Assembly: GCF_019970065.1 (NCBI RefSeq)
Contig: NZ_JAHXYH010000005.1
Coordinates: 248,001 to 312,000, forward strand
Length of the DNA: 64,000 nt
From: Chryseobacterium sp. OSA05B
Lineage (GTDB): Bacteria; Bacteroidota; Bacteroidia; Flavobacteriales; Weeksellaceae
Direction of reading: 5' to 3'
In this document: positions 52,367-61,144 of the stretch, one piece after another
Layout: each line of letters begins with the position of its first letter
How positions within the stretch are numbered: position 1 is the first letter of the stretch
Translations under genes and position numbers: made by a program
The notes under the pieces: generated by a model
What the model saw: the letters and a program-made list of their open reading frames with translations, nothing else
Told to the model about the DNA's origin: nothing
Database searches by the model: none

Positions 52367-53242
52367 TTAGATAGCAGAAGCAACTTCCACAGACGGATCA
52401 ATTTTCTTGATCAGCCCCTGAAGTGTTTTTCCAGGACCTACTTCTACGAAATTAAACGCCCCGTCTTTGATCATATTCTGAACAGACTGCGTCCATTTTA
52501 CAGGACCTGTAAGCTGAGCGATCAGGTTTTGTTTGATCTCCTCAGGATTGGTCACTGCTGTAGTGGTGATATTCTGGTATACCGGAATGGTTGCTTTTCT
52601 GAATTTTGTATTTTCAATCGCTGCTGCCAGTCTTACCTGCGCAGGCTCCATCAAGGGTGAGTGGAACGCTCCGTTTACCGGAAGTAACAACGCTCTTTTT
52701 GCTCCCGCTTCTTTAAGCTTTATGCAAGCCTCTTCTACTGCAGATGTTTCTCCTGAAATAACCAATTGGCCAGGACAGTTATAGTTTGCCGGTACTACAA
52801 TACCGCTGATCTGTGCACAGATCTCCTCAACTTTTGCGTCTTCAAGACCCAGGATCGCAGCCATAGAACTTGGATTGGCATCACAGGCTTCCTGCATTGC
52901 CTTTGCTCTTTCGGATACTAATTTCAGACCGTCGTCAAAAGATAAAACGCCATTGGCAACTAAAGCTGAAAATTCTCCTAAAGAATGTCCCGCAACCATT
53001 TCGGCTCCAAGACCGTTCACTGCTTTTAAGGCAGCTACTGAATGTATAAATATAGAAGGCTGGGTAACCTCTGTTTTCTTAAGATCTCCATCTGTTCCGT
53101 TGAACATCAACGAAAGAATATCGAAACCTAAAATTTCATTGGCAGATTCCATTAAGTCCTTAATGTCTTTTCTAGAATCGTACAATTCTTTTCCCATTCC
53201 TACGAACTGAGAACCCTGCCCAGGAAATACAAGTGCTTTCAT
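52367..53242 (-). CDS. fabD: Malonyl-CoA:acyl-carrier-protein transacylase
   Basis: The 291-residue enzyme loads malonyl groups onto ACP for fatty-acid synthesis. GQGSQ is at the N-terminus, the nucleophile elbow GHSLGE at 85-90 (Ser87), Arg112 in ERAKAMQEA, and His194 in NGAFHSPLM. A -7 box TATATTTG (53270-53263, minus) lies just upstream. The GHMP kinase gene follows in the same transcript. Confidence 0.96.
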   Translation of the reverse strand: MKALVFPGQGSQFVGMGKELYDSRKDIKDLMESANEILGFDILSLMFNGTDGDLKKTEVTQPSIFIHSVAALKAVNGLGAEMVAGHSLGEFSALVANGVLSFDDGLKLVSERAKAMQEACDANPSSMAAILGLEDAKVEEICAQISGIVVPANYNCPGQLVISGETSAVEEACIKLKEAGAKRALLLPVNGAFHSPLMEPAQVRLAAAIENTKFRKATIPVYQNITTTAVTNPEEIKQNLIAQLTGPVKWTQSVQNMIKDGAFNFVEVGPGKTLQGLIKKIDPSVEVASAI

Positions 53243-53262
53243 GTAATGAATTAAATATTATG

Positions 53263-53270
53263 CAAATATA
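53263..53270 (-). promoter_or_regulatory. -7 box of the fabD operon
   Basis: TATATTTG on the minus strand matches TAnnTTTG, 20 bp before the fabD start. No clear -33 is seen. Confidence 0.5.
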
Positions 53271-53312
53271 AAGATAATGTTAAAAATATCCCTTTAAAAA
53301 GGCATAAATCAG

Positions 53313-55262
53313 TTAAGGAACTAATCTAATCACGCGGTACCCGGTGTTCACATAAGCTCCGTTTGCTTTGGATTTTACAAACTCAAACTTGGTAGCAAGC
53401 TGGGTCTGAACTTTGTTCATCTGCTTGAAGATTTCTCCTTTTTTGTTTTCTCTCGTCAGCATATCATTGACTACATCAAAACCAACGATGGCATATTTTG
53501 GAGGTGTTTTGCAGTATTTACTTTTATATGCTGCCAAGATTTCTTTTTCAAAATTCCCGTCTGCATTGATCTTTCTGTCCATCAGATAAACAAGGCTTGC
53601 CTGGCTCAGCTCATCTACTTTTTTCTCAAAAGTTGGAGAATAGTACATGCTGAAAGCTTTTACGCCCTGCACTTCTTTGGAAAGCGCTATGATTTTATTG
53701 GCAAAAGCTTCACCGGCAGCATCATTGTCACTGGCAAGAATAGCGATCACCGGAGCAGACTGTCCTGTCATCATGTTCTGGTCCAGCTGAATTTCTGCAG
53801 GAGAGTTCACGATAATTACGTTTGGATTTTTAACTGCTTTTTCAAGCCCTCCTTTGATGTAGCCTGCAATTTCTTTTTTGCTGTCTGCAACTACATAAAT
53901 TTTCTGATCTGAATAGACTCCTTTTACTTCTTCAACGATTTTATCAGCATATGTCTGGTCATTGGTTTCCACGATGATCAGGTTGCTGTAATTGTACAGC
54001 TCAGGAGAGTTAGCAAAAGGTGCCACAACAGGAATTTTCTGATTTTTGGTAAAATCAAGAACATCAATTACGTTTGATTTGAAGAATGGGCCGATGATCA
54101 GATCCGTATTTTCCGGATTGATCTGTGCCATTGAGTTTTTAAATGAAGCTTCGTTTCCTGAATCTACAATTTTGATATCCAATTTCTGTCCGCCTCTTGC
54201 GTTTCTTTCGATAGCTAATTTAGCTCCGGTAAGGAAATCCAGCGCCATTCCTCTGTACTGAGTTTCATTGGTACTGTATCCGAAAGGAAGCATTAAAACA
54301 ACGCTTAATGCATCACCGCTTTTCTTTACATAAGCAGGATCCTGCTTTTTGATCTTTAGGACCATTCCTGATTTCAGACCTTTTGAAAGATCTGGGTTCA
54401 GGGCGATCAGTTCATCGATAGAAATTCCGAATTTATTTACGATAGAGAACACGGTATCTCCTTGTTGAACGGTATAGGTAACATAATCATCAGCTGAAGT
54501 TTCAGTCACAGTTGATGTTGTAGATTTTTCGTTTCCTGAATCTATTTTAGTTTTCGGATTTACAGGCTCAGCAACTGAATGGGTATCCCTTTTTACATTT
54601 TTTACAATGATGGTTTCTCCCGGCTTAAGTCCTTTTTCTTCTAATCCAGGATTTAAGGTATATAATTCCTGCTGACTGATTCCAAACTGTTTTGTAATTC
54701 TATAGTAATTATCTTTGGCTTGAATGACATAAATTGCTCCTTCTACAGTTGCTGTAGCAGGAATTCCACTATGCGGTTCTGTAGGTCTAGGATCTATAGT
54801 TACAGCAGGAGCCACCTGTTGGTCTCCGCCATATTTTTTAATGCTGTCGAGTGGTAAAGTGATCTCGTCCCCTATTTTCATATGGGCATCAAGTTCAGGA
54901 TTCAGCTTTCTCAGGTCTGTTTCAGAGATACGGTACTGTTTTGTGATTCCGTAAATCGTCTGTTTTGGCTGAAGGATAATTTTTCCTACCTGCGTATTGG
55001 AATGACTTGGTTTCGCTTTCTCAACCACTGCAGGCTTAGACACCGGAGCGGCTTGTTTTTCAGCTTTCACTGTGACAACATCTCCTATGGCCAGCTTACC
55101 GTCTTTGAATTTTGGGTTCAGCTTTAACAATTCATCTACAGTTATCCCGTATTTTTTTGCAATATTATAAGGATTGTCTCCTTTTACAACGGTGTGTGAG
55201 TTCTGAGCAGATACTCCCAAAACCATACATAAACTGGACAAAATAAAAAACCTCTTTATCAT
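53313..55262 (-). CDS. Secreted protein with four LysM domains and a periplasmic-binding-type domain
   Basis: The 649-residue protein has a signal peptide (1-20). Four LysM modules lie at about 23-65, 95-137, 177-221 and 261-305 (each with GDN/KQT/KDN/GDT..I...YGI/F....L..LNP). A C-terminal domain of about 330 residues resembles type I periplasmic binding proteins (SVVLMLPFG, RGMALDFLTGAKLAIE, TDLIIGPFFKSN, IPVVAPFANSPELYNYSNLIIV). LpoA-like regulators of peptidoglycan synthases combine related parts, so a role in cell-wall control or sensing is plausible but not shown. It has its own promoter inside the 3' end of bshC. Confidence 0.85.
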   Translation of the reverse strand: MIKRFFILSSLCMVLGVSAQNSHTVVKGDNPYNIAKKYGITVDELLKLNPKFKDGKLAIGDVVTVKAEKQAAPVSKPAVVEKAKPSHSNTQVGKIILQPKQTIYGITKQYRISETDLRKLNPELDAHMKIGDEITLPLDSIKKYGGDQQVAPAVTIDPRPTEPHSGIPATATVEGAIYVIQAKDNYYRITKQFGISQQELYTLNPGLEEKGLKPGETIIVKNVKRDTHSVAEPVNPKTKIDSGNEKSTTSTVTETSADDYVTYTVQQGDTVFSIVNKFGISIDELIALNPDLSKGLKSGMVLKIKKQDPAYVKKSGDALSVVLMLPFGYSTNETQYRGMALDFLTGAKLAIERNARGGQKLDIKIVDSGNEASFKNSMAQINPENTDLIIGPFFKSNVIDVLDFTKNQKIPVVAPFANSPELYNYSNLIIVETNDQTYADKIVEEVKGVYSDQKIYVVADSKKEIAGYIKGGLEKAVKNPNVIIVNSPAEIQLDQNMMTGQSAPVIAILASDNDAAGEAFANKIIALSKEVQGVKAFSMYYSPTFEKKVDELSQASLVYLMDRKINADGNFEKEILAAYKSKYCKTPPKYAIVGFDVVNDMLTRENKKGEIFKQMNKVQTQLATKFEFVKSKANGAYVNTGYRVIRLVP

Positions 55263-55281
55263 ACTCGATAATTATAATTTA

Positions 55282-55311
55282 CAAAAATACTTCTTTAAAA
55301 TTAAATGGCAA
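55282..55311 (-). promoter_or_regulatory. Promoter of the LysM gene
   Basis: On the minus strand, TTG (55311-55309), a 19-nt spacer and TATTTTTG (55289-55282) fit the consensus. The -33 lies within the last codons of bshC. Confidence 0.65.
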
Positions 55312-56887
55312 CAATTATTAATTTGGATTCTTGAACCACCATTTCTTCCCAACAATTTTCAAGCCATGAATAGCCATAGTCCGAAAAGAATACACTGAAA
55401 TTATAGACTCTTTCCTGCCAGGTTTTGGAAGGGTGAACATCTAAAAACAGCTTTTCCAGTCTTTCGAGCAATTCGCCCTGTTTTATTTTTTCGGCATGCA
55501 GCAGACGCTTTTTCATTCTTTTAAATGATTTAAGCTGCCTTACTTCTTCTGCTTTCACCATATTCCCGAAAGAAAGCTCTGTAGTTTCGGCTATATTTTT
55601 CAGTTCGGAGAAGCCATTCTCCAATAGTATTTCCTTTTCTTCAAGCAACGCTAATACGCTGCTGTCTTTTAAAAGTTTCCGGTTGGTAATGGCCGTAAAG
55701 TTTCCAAAAAAGTCTTCAATACTCAGATCCATCTTTTCAATTTTCCCTACCGTTTTTTCTTTAATGAAAAGCATAGAGTTTCTCGGAATCAAAACAGGGA
55801 ACGGAATATTGACTGCAGTAAAATAATCTTTAAGCTCCAGCCAGTACATGATTTCCGCGTTTCCGCCGATATACGCTAAGTTGGGAAGTACTTTTTCCTG
55901 ATACACCGGACGCATTAAGGCATTTGGACTGAATCTTTCCGGATGATTTTCAAGCTCCTGAAGGATTTCTTCCTGCGTAAAGCTTTTGTCTGTATCTACT
56001 GCACTATATTTTTCACCGTCAAAGTCGATTCGGTCTCTGGTTTCCGAAAGGTAGAAAAGATTGATATCCCTTGGATTCACCTGAACTTTCCCATATTTCT
56101 TTGTCAGAAAATCCACTTTTTCTTTTGAATTTTTCTGTAAACTAAAATGCAGCAATTCGTCTCTGAAAATATCTTTGAGCTGGTTTTTGAGTTCTTTGGA
56201 ATCGCCATCCATGATGATCAGACCAAATTCAGAGAAAAGCCTGTTCACTAAGGTTTTGATAGCCTGTGTTAATGTATTCCCTACTTTATAGGCTTCCTTC
56301 ATCATCAGAATCAGCTCTGTCCCGAATACGGAATCTTTAAATTCTTTTTCAAATTCTGAGATGAAAAAGGTATCACTGATCGTAATTCTTCCTACGGGGC
56401 CTCCCGACTTTTCATTGATCTCATAATAATTGTTCTCCGTCTTAAAATGATTGATCTCTACAAAATCATGATCTTCCGACGCCATCCAGTATACCGGAAC
56501 GAAATTGAAATCAGGAAAATTCTCATTCAGGTAGGTACAGCTCTTAATGGTCTGTAAAATTTTATAGACAAAAAAGACCGGTCCGGAGAACAGGTTTAGC
56601 TGATGGCCGGTAGTTATTGTAAAGGTATTGGGTTGTCTTAGGTTTTCCAGGTTTTCTTTCTGCTTTGAGGAAAGCCTAAGTTCTGAAAGTTGTTTTTCCA
56701 GCACATCAGACAGAATCTGTCTCTGATCCGGTGTAAAGGAATTCTGTTTGAGATGGATCTGATCTTTAAAGTGATCTAAAGAAAAGGTATTGTTTTCAAA
56801 GCCCTCAATCTTTTGGTTCAGAAAATCTTTTACCAGCTGAGGAATGCTTTCTATATCGTTAAATGATATCTTATTTATTGTTTTCAA
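55301..56887 (-). CDS. bshC: Bacillithiol biosynthesis cysteine-adding enzyme
   Basis: The 528-residue enzyme is thought to add cysteine to glucosaminyl-malate in the last step of bacillithiol synthesis. Recognisable blocks are FTITTGHQLNLFSGPVFFVYKILQTIKSC, FVPVYWMASEDHDFVEINHF, GLIIMDGDSKELK, PNALMRPVYQEKVLPNLAYIGGNAEIMYWLELK and a C-terminal coiled coil (about 430-500). Length is normal. It lies 13 bp after the porin stop and is likely co-transcribed with it. Confidence 0.93.
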   Translation of the reverse strand: MKTINKISFNDIESIPQLVKDFLNQKIEGFENNTFSLDHFKDQIHLKQNSFTPDQRQILSDVLEKQLSELRLSSKQKENLENLRQPNTFTITTGHQLNLFSGPVFFVYKILQTIKSCTYLNENFPDFNFVPVYWMASEDHDFVEINHFKTENNYYEINEKSGGPVGRITISDTFFISEFEKEFKDSVFGTELILMMKEAYKVGNTLTQAIKTLVNRLFSEFGLIIMDGDSKELKNQLKDIFRDELLHFSLQKNSKEKVDFLTKKYGKVQVNPRDINLFYLSETRDRIDFDGEKYSAVDTDKSFTQEEILQELENHPERFSPNALMRPVYQEKVLPNLAYIGGNAEIMYWLELKDYFTAVNIPFPVLIPRNSMLFIKEKTVGKIEKMDLSIEDFFGNFTAITNRKLLKDSSVLALLEEKEILLENGFSELKNIAETTELSFGNMVKAEEVRQLKSFKRMKKRLLHAEKIKQGELLERLEKLFLDVHPSKTWQERVYNFSVFFSDYGYSWLENCWEEMVVQESKLIIVAI

Positions 56888-56900
56888 CTTTGTTTGGCTT

Positions 56901-58838
56901 TTAGTTGAACAAATACCACACGATCCCGATGTTTAATCTAAAATCATAAACCGGATAATGTGGAAATGCATATGCTTTATTATTGGAAATAAACGTTCCT
57001 ATCTGTTGTCCTTCTACGTAGAAGAACATTTTTTTCACCTTCATATTGATATAAAGATCGGCAATAGGCTGTCCTCCGATAGAGAATGAATCTGCGCGAG
57101 GCAAAATATATTCGTTGAGAATCGGGAAGTAATCTCTTGATGCAAATTTTGAGAAATAATAAACTTTCAGACCCATCTGAAGCTCTGCCGCATCTTTAAA
57201 GGCTTTGCTCTGGAAGAAGAAATTAGCTCTTCCGATGAAACTTGGCATGGGAAGAAGTTCTTTATTAGTCAATGCATTCTGGAAATGAAGTCTTGTATTA
57301 AGATGGAATTTCCCGAAACTGAATGTGGCATCACCTCCAATCTGAGAAATATTCAGCGAGCTGCTGCTCTGTTGCGGCGCTCCCTCTGCATTGAAATACG
57401 TGTAGTTGTCTATTCTGAAATAATTGGCAAAAATTTCGGTTTTGAACCATTTTAGATTAACACTTCCCCCAATTTCCGTTACCGTCTGGTTTTTGGCATT
57501 TTCCAGATAATAGTTGTACTTATTGTAAACAGAAGTATTTAAAAGGTAATTAAATGAAGGATATGCACTCTGGAAATTCACTTTCGCGTTTACGAAATAA
57601 TCTTTTATCGGCTCAAACTTAACGTTGTTGGTTGTTCTCAGATAACTTCCGAACTGGCTTCCATTTGAAAATTCCAAAAATGATTTCAGCTGAAACTTAT
57701 CCCAAAGTTTAACCTGTAAGTTTCCAACGGCTCCGATTCTGTTTTCTTTAAGTTCACCCGGAAGCGCTGTTCCGTTTACCGCAGCAAGATCTCTCACTCC
57801 AAATTTAATCATCTGATAACGTACTCCACCATCAAGCTTGAATTTTTCATTGTTAAAAACCAAACTTACTGTATTGCTGAAGTTGTCTGAATATTTTTTT
57901 GTGGTCAAAGGGAAACCATTCGTCAGTTCCGAAACATTATCGTACCAGTACGCTTCAACAGCTCCCTGATTGTAAAAATATTTATTTCCCTGATGAGACA
58001 GGGTATGTCTGATGCTGAAAGGAAATTTCTCTGCATTGAACGGTGTAAACTGATGACTCAGATAATATCTTCTGTAGGAATACTGAGAACTTGATGACGC
58101 CAGATTAACCTGAGCATTCTGTCTATTCTTATAGTTGCTGTCCCCATTTTGGAACAGATCATCTTCCGTGATCCCTCCACTTTCCTGGTTATTGACATTC
58201 TGGTGTAGATAATGGGCAAACAATTCATAGTTCCCACTCTTGGATACATAATGTCCTGAAAACAAAGTATTGTTATTGGACGCTAATGAATTTCTGTAAA
58301 ATCCCTGAGAACGCAGTCCCATATAATTAAGGGCAAAATTAAATCTTTTCCCGATATTCTGCGTGTAAGTAGAGTTCAAAGCGGCTCCGTTTTTCATCGC
58401 GGTATGATAGATGAAAGTGGCTGTAGGTGTTTTTACGTCGTAGTATTTCACATCATCGGCACCGATGATCATGTACGATTTATTGGAAGGCAATAGAGAC
58501 AGGTTCTGCTCCGGATTGACTTCATATACCAAAGGATTGAATCCTGCTCCTATATTGGCAACCTGAGCTTTCCCGAAGTTGTCTGTATTATTATATTGTG
58601 AATAGATATGCGTCTTGTCAAAAGTCATTACAGTATCAAAAATCTTCTTTTCAGAAAACTGGGTCTGATACAGGTAATCATTAATGGTGGGTTTAAAAAT
58701 TTTCAGGGAATCTTTTTTCCCGTTGTCTACAACAAGGGTGTCTTCTTCTTTCTGCGGACTCTTGATATCTGTTTTATTAACAACTTGAGCCTTCGAGACA
58801 AAACCGAAGAAGATTATGATAAAAAGGATGTACTTCAT
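56901..58838 (-). CDS. Putative porin (outer-membrane beta barrel)
   Basis: The protein of about 645 residues has a signal peptide (MKYILFIIIFFGFVSKAQ), a linker with Asp/Lys-rich segments and a large barrel of alternating strands from about residue 130. It matches the flavobacterial putative porin family (Porin_10 type: NYMGLRSQGFYRNSLASNNN, HFQNALTNKELLPMPSFIGRANFFFQSKAFKDAAELQMGLKVYYFSKFAS), ending VYDFRLNIGIVWYLFN. ATG 58838 is used; an earlier ATG at 58904 adds 22 unlikely residues before the signal peptide. Substrate is unknown. Confidence 0.85.
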   Translation of the reverse strand: MKYILFIIIFFGFVSKAQVVNKTDIKSPQKEEDTLVVDNGKKDSLKIFKPTINDYLYQTQFSEKKIFDTVMTFDKTHIYSQYNNTDNFGKAQVANIGAGFNPLVYEVNPEQNLSLLPSNKSYMIIGADDVKYYDVKTPTATFIYHTAMKNGAALNSTYTQNIGKRFNFALNYMGLRSQGFYRNSLASNNNTLFSGHYVSKSGNYELFAHYLHQNVNNQESGGITEDDLFQNGDSNYKNRQNAQVNLASSSSQYSYRRYYLSHQFTPFNAEKFPFSIRHTLSHQGNKYFYNQGAVEAYWYDNVSELTNGFPLTTKKYSDNFSNTVSLVFNNEKFKLDGGVRYQMIKFGVRDLAAVNGTALPGELKENRIGAVGNLQVKLWDKFQLKSFLEFSNGSQFGSYLRTTNNVKFEPIKDYFVNAKVNFQSAYPSFNYLLNTSVYNKYNYYLENAKNQTVTEIGGSVNLKWFKTEIFANYFRIDNYTYFNAEGAPQQSSSSLNISQIGGDATFSFGKFHLNTRLHFQNALTNKELLPMPSFIGRANFFFQSKAFKDAAELQMGLKVYYFSKFASRDYFPILNEYILPRADSFSIGGQPIADLYINMKVKKMFFYVEGQQIGTFISNNKAYAFPHYPVYDFRLNIGIVWYLFN

Positions 58839-58925
58839 GCGTTTATTTATATGTTCAAAAGAAATATTGCACCCGTAGGCTTCATTGTTCATTTTGTACA
58901 GCAAAAATAAGAAATAAAAGGAAAC

Positions 58926-58952
58926 AAAAACCCCTGCGAACTGCAGGGGTTT
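58926..58952 (-). terminator. Terminator after the secreted unknown gene
   Basis: AAACCCCTGC (58928-58937) and GCAGGGGTTT (58943-58952) pair perfectly around GAACT. On the minus strand a T run follows. Confidence 0.85.
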
Positions 58953-58964
58953 ATATTATGATGT

Positions 58965-59642
58965 TTACTTGTTTATAAATTCTACCAGTTTTATCATATC
59001 CGGTTCTTTGTTGAAATTGATTTTATTGGATTTCACAAAGGTTTCCAGCTCTTTTTTATCTACTGAAAAAATTTCTGATGCTTCTGATACGTTCTTTGGA
59101 AATTTGGAGAATTTCTTATCTTTTGCTACAAGATAGAGGTCTTTATCCCTTTCATAATAGTCGTTGGCGTCCTGTGTAAAGCCATTGTTACTTTTGGTTC
59201 CTGTCATCAGTTCTATTTTTTCTCTTTTATACAGAGAAAATTTTGGATTGTCTACGAGCAATACCAGATACCCTGACTTGGTTCTGCTGTCATACGAATA
59301 GTTAATAGATTCATATGTTTTTTTCAGTGACGGAAAGCTGACTTTAAGTCCTTCTGTTTTATTAGCGTTATACAATTCGTCACCTATCTTGAATTCCATT
59401 TCATCGCGGTAAGCATTGTATCGGAGATCCTGTACATTTTTACTGTAATCTTTTATAACTACTTTTTCAAATTTATCTCCATTCACATATGGAGAACCAT
59501 CAATTTTGTGATCTTCTTTACGAACTCTTCCGGGTTTACTGTAGAAACCGTCTGGTGTAGTCACCACATTAAGAATATCTGTTTCCTGAGAAAAAAGGCT
59601 CTGTGCTACGAGCATTCCAGTAATAAAAAGTATTTTTTTCAT
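58965..59642 (-). CDS. Secreted protein of unknown function
   Basis: The 225-residue protein has a signal peptide (MKKILFITGMLVAQSLFSQ) and a Lys/Asp/Tyr-rich mature part without recognised domains. The FKIGDELYNANKTEGLKVSFPSLKKTYESINYSYDSRTKSGYLVLLVD stretch suggests a beta-sheet fold. Terminators on both sides (59664-59691 upstream, 58926-58952 downstream) show it is a single-gene unit. Confidence 0.72.
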   Translation of the reverse strand: MKKILFITGMLVAQSLFSQETDILNVVTTPDGFYSKPGRVRKEDHKIDGSPYVNGDKFEKVVIKDYSKNVQDLRYNAYRDEMEFKIGDELYNANKTEGLKVSFPSLKKTYESINYSYDSRTKSGYLVLLVDNPKFSLYKREKIELMTGTKSNNGFTQDANDYYERDKDLYLVAKDKKFSKFPKNVSEASEIFSVDKKELETFVKSNKINFNKEPDMIKLVEFINK

Positions 59643-59663
59643 ATTAATATTGGTCTTAAGATT

Positions 59664-59691
59664 AAAAAAGCCGCTCTAGAGCGGCTTTTTT
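59664..59691 (-). terminator. Terminator of the second SusC/SusD operon
   Basis: A perfect palindrome AAAAAAGCCGCTCT/AGAGCGGCTTTTTT spans 59664-59691, 15 bp past the SusD stop, and is usable on both strands. Confidence 0.93.
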
Positions 59692-59706
59692 ATTATTTAT
59701 TTATTA

Positions 59707-61134
59707 TTAAGCACCAAACCCAGGGTTAGGCGTTACCAATGTTCCAGGAACGTTAATTTCGCTTCTAGGAATAGGGAATGTTAATAATGGGTTTCCTACA
59801 TTTCTTACAGTACCAGCAGCACCGCTAGAGCTTCTTTGAATAACCGGTTGATTTCTTCTCAGTAAATCCCAATATCCAAATCCTTCTCCTACAAGTTCTT
59901 TTTGTCTTTCTGTGTAAACATCGTTTAATGTAAGTGTCACTGCAGGTGCTAAAGCTCCCGTAGCTTTTCCACGTTTAGCCTGAATCATATTGTAATAAGT
60001 CAATGCAGTTGCAGCAGTTCCTCCTGCCTGAAGTTCAGCTTCAGCACCGTTTAACAATACCTCTTCGAATCTCACAATACGAATGTTGTCAAAACTGTTT
60101 ACATATTTACCATTAAGAACGTTCGCTGTTGAAATAACCGAACCTCTCACATCATCCGGAATATAAGAAAGTCTTAAAGCCGGAACAACTTTCATATTTC
60201 CATATCCTTTTGGAGCAAGGTTTAACTTGTTAGAAGTAGATGTTGTTCCAAGATCGTTAGTAGCCCCTACTGCAATTTCAAAAATTGAGTTAACTGAAGA
60301 ATCCGGCTTTGAGAAACTTCCGGAGAAATCAGATGCACCAATTACAGAATACTTACCTGATGCTACCAAATCAGCAACTAAAGTTCTCACTTTTGCATAA
60401 TCCCCTTTGTAAAGATAATATCTGGACATTAAAGCCTTCACTCCATACTGGTTAATTTCTGTTCTGGTTAAGTGTATATTAGCTGTCGGAGTTCCCATTA
60501 AGGAAAGTGCCTTATCAAAATCAGCTTCGATCTGAGCTCTAGTTTCAGCTACTGTAGAACGGGCTTGTTTAGCTTCCGGGTTGTAAACTGTAGGAATAAC
60601 TACTCCTGTAGTCCCTCCAGAATATTCCTGTCCAAACATTCTCAATAAGTCAAATAAAGCTAAAGCTCTTGAAGCATAAGACTGTCCTTTTAAGTAATTC
60701 GCTCTTGCCTGAATCACAGCAGGATCCTGAGATTGCTTCCAAGTTAATTGTCCTGAAGGCACGTTATTAATTACAATATTAGCCTTTGCAATCACTTTAT
60801 ACATTTCCGCGTACGGTCCAGAAGAATATTGATCCGCTGCTGTCATAGAATAGGAAGCGACTGTTTGGTAATAACCTGCACCATTAGCAAAGTCAGAGTA
60901 CATATTATTACTTCTCAATTCTCCGATCATTGTGAAATCACATCCATAATAAGAGGCATTTCTCATTGACAAATACTGTCCTTTAACAAAAGCATCTAAT
61001 TCTTCAATGGTGTTTAATGGTGACTGTTGAACCTGCTGAAAGAATTCAGTTTCAATGAAGTCATCACTACATGACGTTAATGTTACAGCTGATAAAGCTG
61101 CTAACATTCCATATTTTAAAATATATTTTTTCAT
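59707..61134 (-). CDS. RagB/SusD-family surface nutrient-binding lipoprotein, second pair
   Basis: The 475-residue lipoprotein (lipid Cys22 in LTSC) shows the SusD helical pattern: NTIEELDAFVKGQYLSMRNASYYG, RANYLKGQSYASRALALFDLLRMFGQ, and the C-terminal RIVRFEEVLLNGAEAELQAGG ... TERQKELVGEGFGYWDLLRRNQ. It follows SusC by 10 bp. The ligand is unknown, and no degradative enzymes are encoded beside it within the window. Confidence 0.93.
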   Translation of the reverse strand: MKKYILKYGMLAALSAVTLTSCSDDFIETEFFQQVQQSPLNTIEELDAFVKGQYLSMRNASYYGCDFTMIGELRSNNMYSDFANGAGYYQTVASYSMTAADQYSSGPYAEMYKVIAKANIVINNVPSGQLTWKQSQDPAVIQARANYLKGQSYASRALALFDLLRMFGQEYSGGTTGVVIPTVYNPEAKQARSTVAETRAQIEADFDKALSLMGTPTANIHLTRTEINQYGVKALMSRYYLYKGDYAKVRTLVADLVASGKYSVIGASDFSGSFSKPDSSVNSIFEIAVGATNDLGTTSTSNKLNLAPKGYGNMKVVPALRLSYIPDDVRGSVISTANVLNGKYVNSFDNIRIVRFEEVLLNGAEAELQAGGTAATALTYYNMIQAKRGKATGALAPAVTLTLNDVYTERQKELVGEGFGYWDLLRRNQPVIQRSSSGAAGTVRNVGNPLLTFPIPRSEINVPGTLVTPNPGFGA

Positions 61135-61144
61135 TTTTTACTAA

